The translations under genes and the position numbers were made by a program. From an uncultured Actinomycetes bacterium (lineage in GTDB: Bacteria; Actinomycetota; Acidimicrobiia; Acidimicrobiales; Acidimicrobilacustridaceae): a stretch of DNA of 8,869 bases. The stretch's first letter is position 1; each line of letters starts with the position of its first letter. The DNA is taken from the NCBI GenBank assembly GCA_945957335.1, contig CAMFLJ010000141.1:1-8869 (forward strand), written 5' to 3'. Positions 1 through 5,889 of this stretch are shown here, piece after piece. Under the pieces are notes generated by a model. It saw nothing but the letters and a program-made list of their open reading frames with translations. It had not been told where the DNA came from and did no database searches.

Positions 1-69
1 GGGCAGGGCCAGCCCGTCGGGCGGCGGCACGGTGACGCTGGTGGGGGCGCTGATCGGGGCGTCGGACAT
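1..69 (-). CDS. 5' end of an unidentified gene leaving the window to the left (partial)
   Basis: An ATG on the minus strand at 69 opens a frame that stays open to the window edge. It gives 23 codons beginning MSDAPISAPTSV and continuing with a proline-rich stretch. Codons are G/C-ending, as in the neighbouring genes. No Shine-Dalgarno precedes it, but a minus-strand TAGCAT (83 to 78) ends 8 nt before the ATG, as in leaderless actinobacterial genes. It would be divergent from the diiron protein gene at 212. The fragment is too short to assign a family, and a chance open frame cannot be excluded in DNA this GC-rich. Confidence 0.38.
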   Translation of the reverse strand, partial: MSDAPISAPTSVTVPPPDGLALP

Positions 70-131
70 GGGCGCCGATGCTACGGCGCCGACGGGCTCG
101 CACCGCGACGCCGACGAGACGAAATCGCCTG

Positions 132-160
132 TTGTGTCTCATCGGCGGCCCCCGTACCAT
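132..160 (+). promoter_or_regulatory. Putative sigma-70-type promoter for the diiron protein gene
   Basis: TTGTGT (132-137) and TACCAT (155-160) are separated by exactly 17 nt. They match the -35 and -10 consensus at 3 and 4 of 6 positions. The start would fall near 167, giving a leader of about 45 nt that contains the GGGAGG ribosome site. The element lies in the least GC-rich stretch of the 142-bp divergent gap (70-211). A short inverted pair, GAGAC (116-120) and GTCTC (136-140), flanks and overlaps the -35 box. This is inferred from pattern only. Confidence 0.35.
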
Positions 161-211
161 GACGGAGGTCACACCGGCGGCGCCCTCGCCGCCCTTCCCC
201 GGGAGGCCCGC

Positions 212-1351
212 ATGGCCCGCACCGACGCCGAGATCCTCGGCCGCGACAGCGTCGACGACCTCGACGCCATCCTCGCCGTCACCAACACCGAGGTCGACGA
301 GGCCGTCCACGTGGTGAAGGACAACGCCGACGCCATCTTCACCTGGGACTACGAGCGCAGCCGCCCCCCGCTCGTGAAGCTCTACGAGAAGGCCAAGACC
401 TCGCAGTGGAACGGCGAGACCGACCTGCCGTGGGACACCGACGTCCAGCCCGAGCGCGACGTCGCCGCCAGCCCCATGACCCCCACCGTCGAGCGGCTGG
501 CGTCGATCGGCATCGACCTCTCCGGCACCGTGCTCGCCACGTGGGACGACGACCAGTGGCTGACGTGGGCGGTCGAGCGCCAGAAGTGGACGATGTCGCA
601 GTTCCTCCACGGCGAGCAGGGCGCCCTGGTGTGCACCGCCAAGATCGTCGAGACGGTGCCGTGGATCGACGCCAAGTACTACGCCGCCACCCAGGTGATG
701 GACGAGGCCCGCCACGTCGAGGTCTTCGCCAAGTACCTCGACACCAAGCTCGACGGGCACTACCCGATCAACCACCACCTCAAGCTGCTGCTCGACGACA
801 TCATCGACGACAGCCGCTGGGACATGACCTACCTGGGCATGCAGATCATGGTCGAGGGCCTCGCCCTCGCCGCCTTCGGCATGGCCCACCAGACCACCCA
901 GGACCCGCTGCTCAAGCAGCTCCTGCGCTACGTCATGAGCGACGAGGCCCGCCACGTGGCCTTCGGTGTCCTCTCGCTGAAGGAGTACTACACCGAGCTC
1001 AGCGCGGCGGAGCTGCTCGACCGCCAGGAGTTCGCCTTCGAGGCCGCCGTGCGCATGCGCGACCGCTTCCTCCAGCAGGAGGTCTGGGAGCGGATGGGCG
1101 TGCCGGTGCGCGACGCCATCCGGGTCTTCAAGCAGGACGACCCGGCCATCAAGAACCAGGACCCGTTCCAGCAGCTGCTCTTCTCGAAGATCGTGCCGAA
1201 CTGCAAGAAGCTCGGCCTGCTCGACGCCAACGACGGCTGGCTTCGGAAGCGCTTCGACACCCTCGGCGTCACCCAGTTCGAGGACTGGGTCGACACCGGC
1301 GAGGAGTACGAGCTGCTCGACGAGGTCGCCAAGGACCGCGCCTCAGCCTGA
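212..1351 (+). CDS. Ferritin-like / R2-type diiron carboxylate protein
   Basis: The 379-residue product is predicted to be soluble and largely helical. It carries a full set of carboxylate-bridged diiron ligands: E135 (in HGEQG), E165 and H168 (DEARH), E215 (VEGLAL), and E245 and H248 (a second DEARH). The spacing E-x29-ExxH-x46-E-x29-ExxH is that of the ribonucleotide reductase R2, R2-like oxidase and bacterial multicomponent monooxygenase fold. The extra histidine four residues before the last Glu, seen in AurF-type N-oxygenases, is absent (V241). It probably activates O2 for oxidation of an unknown substrate; no reductase or ferredoxin gene is adjacent. ATG 212 is chosen because GGGAGG lies 5 nt upstream. 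The open frame extends back to 32, but that extension has no ribosome site and low-complexity sequence. Its stop overlaps the convergent sigma gene by 9 bp. The family call is strong; the reaction is unknown. Confidence 0.85.
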   Translation: MARTDAEILGRDSVDDLDAILAVTNTEVDEAVHVVKDNADAIFTWDYERSRPPLVKLYEKAKTSQWNGETDLPWDTDVQPERDVAASPMTPTVERLASIGIDLSGTVLATWDDDQWLTWAVERQKWTMSQFLHGEQGALVCTAKIVETVPWIDAKYYAATQVMDEARHVEVFAKYLDTKLDGHYPINHHLKLLLDDIIDDSRWDMTYLGMQIMVEGLALAAFGMAHQTTQDPLLKQLLRYVMSDEARHVAFGVLSLKEYYTELSAAELLDRQEFAFEAAVRMRDRFLQQEVWERMGVPVRDAIRVFKQDDPAIKNQDPFQQLLFSKIVPNCKKLGLLDANDGWLRKRFDTLGVTQFEDWVDTGEEYELLDEVAKDRASA

Positions 1352-2494
1352 TTCGCGCAGGAGCTGGTTGACCCGGGCGGCCTGCCGGGTCTGGTGGTCG
1401 CGCTCGGCCAGGTTCGGCGCGCTGCGGGCCGCGTCGGCGTAGAGCCGGGCGGCCAGCTCGAGGTCGCCGTTGCGCTCGTGCAGGTGGGCCGCCACCGCGG
1501 TGTGGCGGGGCACCCCCTCGTCGACCGTCGCGAGCGCGGCCAGGCCGGCGGGCGCACCGTCGGCTTCGCCCACCGCCACCGCCCGGTTCAACCGGACGAC
1601 GGGCGTGTCGGCGACGCGCAGCAGCTCGTCGTACCACTCGACGATCTGCACCCAGTCGGTGTCGTCGAAGCGGGGCGCGTCGGCGTGGAGCGCGGCGATG
1701 GCGGCCTGGCACTGGTACTCCCCCAGCCGGTCCCGTGCCAGGGCGGCCTGCAGGATCGCGACCCCTTCGGCGATCGTCGCGGTGTCCCACCGCGAGCGGT
1801 CCTGCTCGGCCAGCGGCACGAGCGCACCGTCCGGTGAGGTCCGGCTCGCCCGGCGGGCGTGGTGCAGCAGCATCAGCGCGAGCAGGCCGTCGGCCTCGGG
1901 GTCGTCGGCCTGGGACGCCAGCTGGCGGGTGAGGCGGATGGCCTCGGCGGCGAGGTCGACGTCCCCGGAGTAGCCCTCGTTGAACACGAGGTAGAGCACC
2001 CGCATGACCGTGCGCACGTCGCCGGGCCGCTCGACCCCAGCGGCCGCCACGGTGCGCTTGGCCCGGCTGATGCGCTGGGCCATCGTCGCCTCGGGCACCA
2101 GGTAGGCCTCGGCGATCTGGCGGGTGGTCAGGCCCCCGACGGCCCGCAGGGTGAGCGCCACCGCCGACGACGGGGTGAGGTCCGGGTGGGCGCAGAGGAA
2201 GTAGAGGTGCAGGGTGTCGTCGAGGGCGCTGACCTCGCCCGGGGGCGGGTCGACCTCGACCCGCAGCTCCCGGTCGCGCCGGGCCGACTCCGACCGGGCC
2301 ATGTCGAGGAACGCCCGCCACGCCACCGTGACCAGCCAGCCCTCGGGATCGCGGGGCGGGTCGTCGGGCCAGGTCCGCAGCGCCCGGATGAGCGCCTCCT
2401 GCACGGCGTCCTCGGCCGTCGCGAAGTCGGCTCCGCGACGGACGAGGACGCTCAGCACGTGGGGGACGAGCGCCCGCAGGGCGACGTCGTCCAC
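1343..2494 (-). CDS. ECF42-type RNA polymerase sigma factor with TPR-like C-terminal extension
   Basis: This is a 383-residue ECF sigma factor. Region 2 spans about residues 10-75 (AEDAVQEALIRALRTWP, then a GWLVTVAWRAFLD segment). Region 4 spans about 97-150 and contains an HTH (LTTRQIAEAYLVPEATMAQRISRAKR). The remaining 230 or so residues match the DUF6596/TPR-like extension of ECF42, including the YLVFNEGY signature at 168-175. Ordinary ECFs are near 180-200 residues. In ECF42 sigmas the extension is reported to be needed for activity, and no anti-sigma gene is expected; none is present here. The start is GTG 2494 with GAGGG 6 nt upstream, 2 nt after the stop of the DGPF gene, so translation is probably coupled. 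The frame stays open far upstream of this GTG, but that part is only a shadow of the DGPF gene. The 3' end overlaps the convergent diiron gene by 9 bp. Confidence 0.93.
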   Translation of the reverse strand: MDDVALRALVPHVLSVLVRRGADFATAEDAVQEALIRALRTWPDDPPRDPEGWLVTVAWRAFLDMARSESARRDRELRVEVDPPPGEVSALDDTLHLYFLCAHPDLTPSSAVALTLRAVGGLTTRQIAEAYLVPEATMAQRISRAKRTVAAAGVERPGDVRTVMRVLYLVFNEGYSGDVDLAAEAIRLTRQLASQADDPEADGLLALMLLHHARRASRTSPDGALVPLAEQDRSRWDTATIAEGVAILQAALARDRLGEYQCQAAIAALHADAPRFDDTDWVQIVEWYDELLRVADTPVVRLNRAVAVGEADGAPAGLAALATVDEGVPRHTAVAAHLHERNGDLELAARLYADAARSAPNLAERDHQTRQAARVNQLLRESG

Positions 2495-2496
2495 GA

Positions 2497-2901
2497 TCAG
2501 CCCTCGATGGTCGGCGGGGCCTCCATGAAGGCCCGGACCTCGAGCCACTCGTGGATCGGCTCGCCGCCGGCGCCCGGGGCCCGCGAGAGCTCCGCGGCCA
2601 GCTGGTAGGCCCGCTCCTCGCTGTCGACGTCGACGATCATCCAGCCCGCGATCAGGTCTTTCGTCTCGGCGAAGGGGCCGTCGGTGATCGGCTGGCCGTC
2701 GGCGCCGGCCGTGACCCAACGGCCCTCCGGCGCGAGGCCCTGGGCGTCGACCAGCTCGCCCGTCTCCTCGAGCCGGGCCCCGAAGTCCTGCATGAACCGG
2801 ATGTGGTCGGACACCTCCTGCGGCGTCCACTCCGACATCGGGATGCAGTTCACCGGCTCGGGGGCGCCCTGGTAGTGCTTCAGCAGCAGGTACTTGGCCA
2901 T
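2497..2901 (-). CDS. YCII-related DGPF-motif protein, partner of the ECF42 sigma factor
   Basis: The product has 134 residues with a YCII/dimeric alpha-beta barrel fold. It opens with MAKYLLLKHYQG, carries the namesake DGPFAETK at 74-81, and continues with the conserved GWMIVDVDSEERAYQLA strand-helix. DGPF proteins are the standard genomic partners and targets of ECF42 sigma factors. Their biochemical role is unclear; YCII itself is a small enzyme-like fold with a His/Asp pair. The start at 2901 is supported by GAGGAGAG 5 nt upstream. A longer frame starting at 2976 has no such site and would run through the predicted promoter. It is followed after 2 nt by the sigma gene, and preceded by a 111-nt gap containing an ECF42-like promoter, so the pair is probably an autoregulated operon. 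Confidence 0.92.
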   Translation of the reverse strand: MAKYLLLKHYQGAPEPVNCIPMSEWTPQEVSDHIRFMQDFGARLEETGELVDAQGLAPEGRWVTAGADGQPITDGPFAETKDLIAGWMIVDVDSEERAYQLAAELSRAPGAGGEPIHEWLEVRAFMEAPPTIEG

Positions 2902-2948
2902 CGGTCTCTCCTCTGTTCCGGCGACCGGGTGGCCGCTCTCACCCCAGG

Positions 2949-2975
2949 GACGGGGCCACGATCCGGTTCTCGACA
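2949..2975 (-). promoter_or_regulatory. Predicted ECF42-dependent promoter (TGTCGA-N17-CGTC)
   Basis: On the minus strand TGTCGA (2975 to 2970) is followed by 17 nt and CGTC (2952 to 2949). This agrees with the ECF42 target motif reported in Streptomyces as I recall it: TGTCGA at -35 and CG(A/T)C at -10. The transcription start would fall near 2941, leaving about 40 nt of leader before the DGPF start at 2901. Position, orientation and spacing all fit autoregulation of the DGPF-sigma operon. The match is seen directly; its function is inferred. Confidence 0.68.
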
Positions 2976-3012
2976 TCGACGCCGGGAACTTCTCCGCCGA
3001 CGGGCCGGCGGG

Positions 3013-3387
3013 TCAGCCGGCGGCCTGCTCCGCCTGGACCTTGGCCCACGCGGCGTCGACCGCGGCCCGGGCCGCGGTGCCGTTCGGGTGGCCGGCGTAG
3101 ACCGCGAACTGCACGACGAACTCGCGCAGCTCGTCGATGGTGATGTCGCCGGTGCGCAGCGCACCGCAGAGGTGGGCGTCCATCGCCACCGGCGCGCCGC
3201 TGAAGCAGGCGCAGGTGATGGCGATCCAGCGCCGCTCCTTGATGGTGAGCCCGGGCCGGGTCCAGATCTCCGAGAAGATCTGGTCGACCACCACGTCGGC
3301 GATGTAGTCGGCGCCCTTCGGCGGCGACGGGAAGCCCGTCACCGTCTCGAACATCTCGGCGCCGCGGTCCCATCGTTCGTCGGTCAT
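3013..3387 (-). CDS. Carboxymuconolactone decarboxylase (CMD) family protein
   Basis: The 124-residue protein spans one CMD domain. Its core, about residues 48-110, has the pattern LTIKERRWIAI...DAHLCGAL...ITIDELREFVVQFAVYAGHP, as in PcaC-type proteins, with the conserved H72 and H100. A Cys-x-Cys (C59, C61) is present, but the CxxC peroxidase motif of AhpD is not, so decarboxylase-like or unassigned chemistry is more likely than thiol peroxidase activity. The start at 3387 has a strong GAGGGGG ribosome site. It lies 73 nt downstream of the SMP-30 gene and 111 nt upstream of the DGPF gene, all on the same strand. CMD proteins are the usual partners of ECF41 sigmas, so one beside an ECF42 is notable. 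The substrate is unknown; no pca genes are nearby. Confidence 0.87.
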   Translation of the reverse strand: MTDERWDRGAEMFETVTGFPSPPKGADYIADVVVDQIFSEIWTRPGLTIKERRWIAITCACFSGAPVAMDAHLCGALRTGDITIDELREFVVQFAVYAGHPNGTAARAAVDAAWAKVQAEQAAG

Positions 3388-3460
3388 GTCGAGCCCCCTC
3401 GCTGTCGCCCGTCCGGGCCGATCGACCGTTCTACCCCAGGGCCGGTGGGCCTGCCCGGGG
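3388..3460 (-). promoter_or_regulatory. SMP-30 to CMD intergenic gap with possible -10 box and hairpin
   Basis: Reading the minus strand, TAGAAC (3433 to 3428) is a possible -10 box for the CMD gene, matching 4 of 6 consensus bases, with a leader of about 34 nt. No convincing -35 was found. Just after the SMP-30 stop, a 7-bp hairpin with one mismatch and a 3-nt loop (3437-3453) could slow or attenuate readthrough. It lacks a U-tract, so I do not call it a terminator. Whether CMD is co-transcribed with SMP-30 is open. Confidence 0.25.
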
Positions 3461-4255
3461 TCACGGCCGACCGGCGCGCGGCACCTCGACGCGCTCGACG
3501 AGCACGACACCGTCGGCCGCACCGGCTCCGTCCCACTGGTTGGCCACGACGAACAGCGTGCGGCCGTCGTCGCCGCCGAGCATGCACGCGAAGCAGCCCC
3601 GGTCGGCCTCGACGGTGTCGAGGACCCGGCCGCCCTCGGCCACCCGCACGCAGCGCTGCCCGGGAACGCTGGCGAACCAGATCGCGCCCTCGGCGTCCGC
3701 GCAGATGCCGTCGGGTGCGGCGCCGGGGCCCAGGTCGGCCCACACCCGCCGGTCGACCAGGTCGCCGTCGTCGGTGATCGTCCACGCCGTGAGCCGGTCG
3801 GCGTGCGACTCGGCCAGGACCAGGGTGTCGTCGCCCAGCACGACCATGCCGTTCGGGAACCACACGTCGTCGGCCACCTGCCGGCTGGTGCCGTCGGGAA
3901 GCACGACCGCCACCAGCCCCGGCGCCCGCTCCTCCCACGGCATGGCGCCGGGCATGTCGACCCACGCCCGGCCGGCGCCGTCGACGACGATCTCGTTGAA
4001 GGGCTGCCCGGCGGCCCCGTACGGCGCCAGCTCCGGGCCGACCTTCACCCCGTCCGGTGTCGTCACGAGCATCCGCCCGTCGGCCAGCCAGTCGATCGAG
4101 AACGGCAGGCCTTCGACGCGGGCCACGACCTCGCGGCCGCCCTCCGCGTCGAAACGCAGGATCTCGCCGGCCCGCCAGTCGCACATCCAGAACCGCCCGT
4201 TGTGCCACCGGGGCGACTCGCCCATCTGGATCCCTGTCGCGTAGAGCTCAGCCAT
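3461..4255 (-). CDS. SMP-30/gluconolactonase/LRE family protein
   Basis: The 264-residue product has the six-bladed beta-propeller pattern of SMP-30-type lactonases, with repeated blade motifs such as GRFWMCDW, GRMLVTTPDG, GRAWVD, DTLVLAES, GAIWFA and GRTLFVVAN. The three metal ligands known from SMP-30 are recognisable as E13 (GESPRW), N135 (PNG) and D182 (PDG). N87 (FNEIVVD) corresponds to the substrate-side Asn. It probably hydrolyses a sugar or other lactone using a divalent metal in the cytoplasm; no signal peptide is visible. Start choice: MAELYATG at 4255 puts GESPRW at the usual distance from the N-terminus. An alternative ATG at 4288 adds 11 residues; neither has a good ribosome site. 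It lies at the head of a four-gene minus-strand run and is divergent from the DUF4287 gene. Confidence 0.88.
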   Translation of the reverse strand: MAELYATGIQMGESPRWHNGRFWMCDWRAGEILRFDAEGGREVVARVEGLPFSIDWLADGRMLVTTPDGVKVGPELAPYGAAGQPFNEIVVDGAGRAWVDMPGAMPWEERAPGLVAVVLPDGTSRQVADDVWFPNGMVVLGDDTLVLAESHADRLTAWTITDDGDLVDRRVWADLGPGAAPDGICADAEGAIWFASVPGQRCVRVAEGGRVLDTVEADRGCFACMLGGDDGRTLFVVANQWDGAGAADGVVLVERVEVPRAGRP

Positions 4256-4280
4256 GCCCGAGAGACTGGCCGCGCCCTCG

Positions 4281-4323
4281 GAACTCATCGCGGCGGGCCG
4301 GCCCGGGATGCGACGATGAGCTC
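4281..4323. repeat. Imperfect inverted repeat with inner palindrome in the SMP-30/DUF4287 divergent region
   Basis: GAACTCATCG (4281-4290) and CGATGAGCTC (4314-4323) are complementary at 9 of 10 positions across a 23-nt spacer. The spacer holds a perfect 12-bp palindrome, CGGGCCGGCCCG (4294-4305), set about 2.5 bp off the centre of the outer arms. The element sits in the 120-bp divergent region 4256-4375, so it could be an operator shared by both genes. Each arm also contains an ATG reading outward (minus 4288, plus 4316), both encoding MSS, so some of the symmetry may be coincidental. No convincing -10 or -35 boxes were found in this gap. Confidence 0.35.
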
Positions 4324-4375
4324 CGGGGACGGCGCCGGTCGGACCTGCGGACCACGACCCGAGGAGAGGGCCAGG

Positions 4376-4603
4376 ATGGCGAGCGAGCAACCCGCGGCGA
4401 AGGTGAAGGGGCCGGCGTCGTACTTCCCGTCGATCGAGAAGACCTACGGCAGGCCGATCGACGAGTGGCTCGACATGGTCCGCCCGAAGCTGGCGGCCGG
4501 CGAGAAGCACATGGACGTCGTGAGCTGGCTCAAGGACGAGCACGGCATGGGCCACGGGCACGCCAACGCCGTCGTCGCCTACGTGAAGGCCGAGCAGGGG
4601 TGA
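4376..4603 (+). CDS. DUF4287 domain-containing small protein
   Basis: The 75-residue protein is almost entirely one DUF4287 domain. It has the family landmarks SYFPSIEKTYGRPIDEW (15-31), KHMDVVSWLKDEHGMGHGHANAVVAY (44-69) and little else. The histidine- and glycine-rich HGMGHGHAN segment at 56-64 is characteristic. Members are common in actinobacteria and usually of unknown function. ATG 4376 is preceded by GAGGAGAGGG in the right window. The frame is open further back, including ATG 4316 (MSSGDG), but that extension has no ribosome site and is not part of the domain. The stop overlaps the GTG start of the next gene by 4 nt, so the two are translationally coupled. Confidence 0.9.
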   Translation: MASEQPAAKVKGPASYFPSIEKTYGRPIDEWLDMVRPKLAAGEKHMDVVSWLKDEHGMGHGHANAVVAYVKAEQG

Positions 4604-4932
4604 GCGGGAGCGACGGCGACGCCGTCGTGCTCATCGTCCACGAGGTCGACGACTACCCGGCGTGGAAGCAGGTGTTCGACGAGGCCGCCGGCCTGCGGGC
4701 CGAGGCCGGCGAGCGCACGTTCCGCGTGCTGCGCGCCGACGGCCCCGGCGAGCGCATCGTGCACCTGTCGACGTGGACCTCCCACGACGACGCCCGCGCC
4801 TTCTTCGAGTCTCCGCGCCTCGTCGAGATCCGCCGCCGAGCCGGGGTGCACGCTCCCGAGTTCCTCTACCTCGACGAGCTCGACGCGGGCGTCCTCCCCG
4901 CCACCGACAGAGCGGACGCGCCAGATCGATAG
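4600..4932 (+). CDS. Dimeric alpha/beta-barrel (ABM/cyclase-like) protein
   Basis: The 110-residue protein has the pattern of the dimeric alpha-beta barrel superfamily (antibiotic biosynthesis monooxygenase, often annotated 'cyclase'). It starts with strand VVLIVHEV (9-16) and DDYPAWKQVFDEAAGLRAEAG (17-37). Then come FRVLRA (41-46), the strand RIVHLSTW (52-59), and helix SHDDARAFFESPRLVEIRRRAG (61-82), ending FLYLDEL. Related proteins are heme-free and act on aromatic or polyketide compounds, but many have no known activity. Translation starts at GTG 4600 inside the preceding stop (GTGA overlap), indicating coupling with the DUF4287 gene. The last dozen residues (LPATDRADAPDR) lie outside the domain. 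Its TAG stop forms part of the left arm of the inverted repeat at 4927-4942. Confidence 0.8.
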   Translation: MSGSDGDAVVLIVHEVDDYPAWKQVFDEAAGLRAEAGERTFRVLRADGPGERIVHLSTWTSHDDARAFFESPRLVEIRRRAGVHAPEFLYLDELDAGVLPATDRADAPDR

Positions 4933-4942
4933 TTGGCTATCG
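4927..4942. promoter_or_regulatory. Perfect inverted repeat, probable operator upstream of the COQ4-like gene
   Basis: CGATAG (4927-4932), TTGG loop and CTATCG (4937-4942) form a perfect 6-bp-arm inverted repeat that is AT-rich for this window. It overlaps a TATCGT hexamer (4938-4943) fitting an actinobacterial TANNNT -10 box exactly 7 nt before GTG 4951. A dimeric repressor bound here would block that promoter. No regulator gene of the TetR, MarR or GntR type is in the window. A short RNA hairpin is an alternative reading, though without a U-tract. Confidence 0.5.
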
Positions 4943-4950
4943 TCCGGGCC

Positions 4951-5889
4951 GTGACAGGACGGGTGATCACCGACGACCTCGCCGAGCCGGCCGCCCGGGC
5001 GCTGCTCGGCGGCATCGACACCGGCGACGGCGGCACGCCCGAGCAGCGCGCCCTCCTGGCCTCCGTGGTCTCGATCGCGTGGGAGCGGCCCGACCTCTCG
5101 CTCGACGAGATGGTCCCGCTCTCCCCGGCGGAGGCCGCCGCCGCGCTCCCCACCCGGGGTGCGCGCCGGCGGGTCGGCGAGATCGCAGCAGCGCTCGAGC
5201 TGTGCCGCCACCCGCTCACCGACGACCAGGTCGCGTCGACCGAGTCGCTGGCCAGGGCCCTCGGCCACGGCGGCCCGGACATCGGGCTGGCGAGGGCGCT
5301 CGTCCACCAGCAGGCAGCCCTGGCGCTGGCCGACCTCCGCCGCTTCGAGAACGACGTGCGACCGGCGTGGAGCGAGCGCACGCTCGTGCAGGAGTACCTC
5401 GACGCCACGCCCGAGGCCGACGCCGAGCTGCTCGCCCGGCTCCGCTCCTTCGCCGACCTGCCCGACGGCTCGCTCGGCCGCGCCTACCTCGCGTTCTACG
5501 AGGAGCACGGCATCCAGCTGCCCGGCGACGACGCCACCACGCCGGCCTTCTTCGTCGGCCACGACATGAACCACGTGATCGCCGGCTACGGCACCACGGC
5601 ACCCGAGGAGATCGCCCTCTCCGCGATGCTCGTGGGCATCTCCGACGACGACCCGCACTGGATCATCCTCCTGGCCGGCCTCATGGCCTACGAGGTCGGC
5701 GTGGCCGGCCGGATCACCGCCAAGACCGAGGCCATGGCCCGTCCGGGCGCGGCCGACATGTTCGCCGACGCCATGCGGCGCGGCGCGCGGTGCACCGCCG
5801 ACTTCTCGGTGGCCGACCACCTGGCGCTGGTCGAGCTGCCCCTCGACGAGGTCCGGGCCCGCTTCGGCGTGCCGCCCCGCGTGATCTGA
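4951..5889 (+). CDS. COQ4-like metal-motif protein with helical N-terminal domain
   Basis: The 312-residue product (from GTG 4951) carries H204-D-x-x-H208-x11-E220, the zinc-binding HDxxHx11E signature of the COQ4 family. It is followed by a hydrophobic helix, WIILLAGLMAYEVGVAG, at about 237-253. COQ4 acts in ubiquinone assembly in mitochondria and proteobacteria. Actinobacteria mainly use menaquinone, so the role here must differ or is unknown. Residues about 25-140 are alpha-helical and resemble a TerB-like domain (AAALELCRHPLTDDQVASTESLARALG), which is weaker evidence. Start choice: GTG 4951 follows TATCGT-N7 and has no ribosome site, fitting a leaderless mRNA. TTG 4933 falls inside the inverted repeat and is less likely. 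It follows the ABM-like gene by only 18 nt but probably has its own promoter. Some heterologous 'Coq4 family' proteins are annotated on motif alone, so the call is moderate. Confidence 0.68.
   Translation: MTGRVITDDLAEPAARALLGGIDTGDGGTPEQRALLASVVSIAWERPDLSLDEMVPLSPAEAAAALPTRGARRRVGEIAAALELCRHPLTDDQVASTESLARALGHGGPDIGLARALVHQQAALALADLRRFENDVRPAWSERTLVQEYLDATPEADAELLARLRSFADLPDGSLGRAYLAFYEEHGIQLPGDDATTPAFFVGHDMNHVIAGYGTTAPEEIALSAMLVGISDDDPHWIILLAGLMAYEVGVAGRITAKTEAMARPGAADMFADAMRRGARCTADFSVADHLALVELPLDEVRARFGVPPRVI

Noticed and set aside
32..211. N-terminal extension of the diiron protein back to ATG 32
   Set aside because: The extension has no ribosome site and a composition unlike a folded domain. 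It would overlap the divergent gene start and the promoter candidate. GGGAGG sits correctly before ATG 212.
159..317. ATG at 159 opening a different frame (MTEVTPAAPSPP)
   Set aside because: It is out of frame with the diiron gene, proline-rich, and ends inside it. It looks like a shadow frame of GC-rich DNA.
2551..3777. 408-codon plus-strand open frame opposite the DGPF, CMD and SMP-30 genes
   Set aside because: It crosses three well-supported minus-strand genes and two intergenic gaps, and shows only Arg/Gly/Pro-rich sequence.
4316..4375. ATG 4316 as start of the DUF4287 protein
   Set aside because: It would add 20 residues outside the domain and has no Shine-Dalgarno, while GAGGAG precedes ATG 4376.
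4933..4950. TTG 4933 as start of the COQ4-like gene
   Set aside because: It lies in the loop of the inverted repeat, directly after the previous stop, without a ribosome site. GTG 4951 fits the -10 box spacing better.
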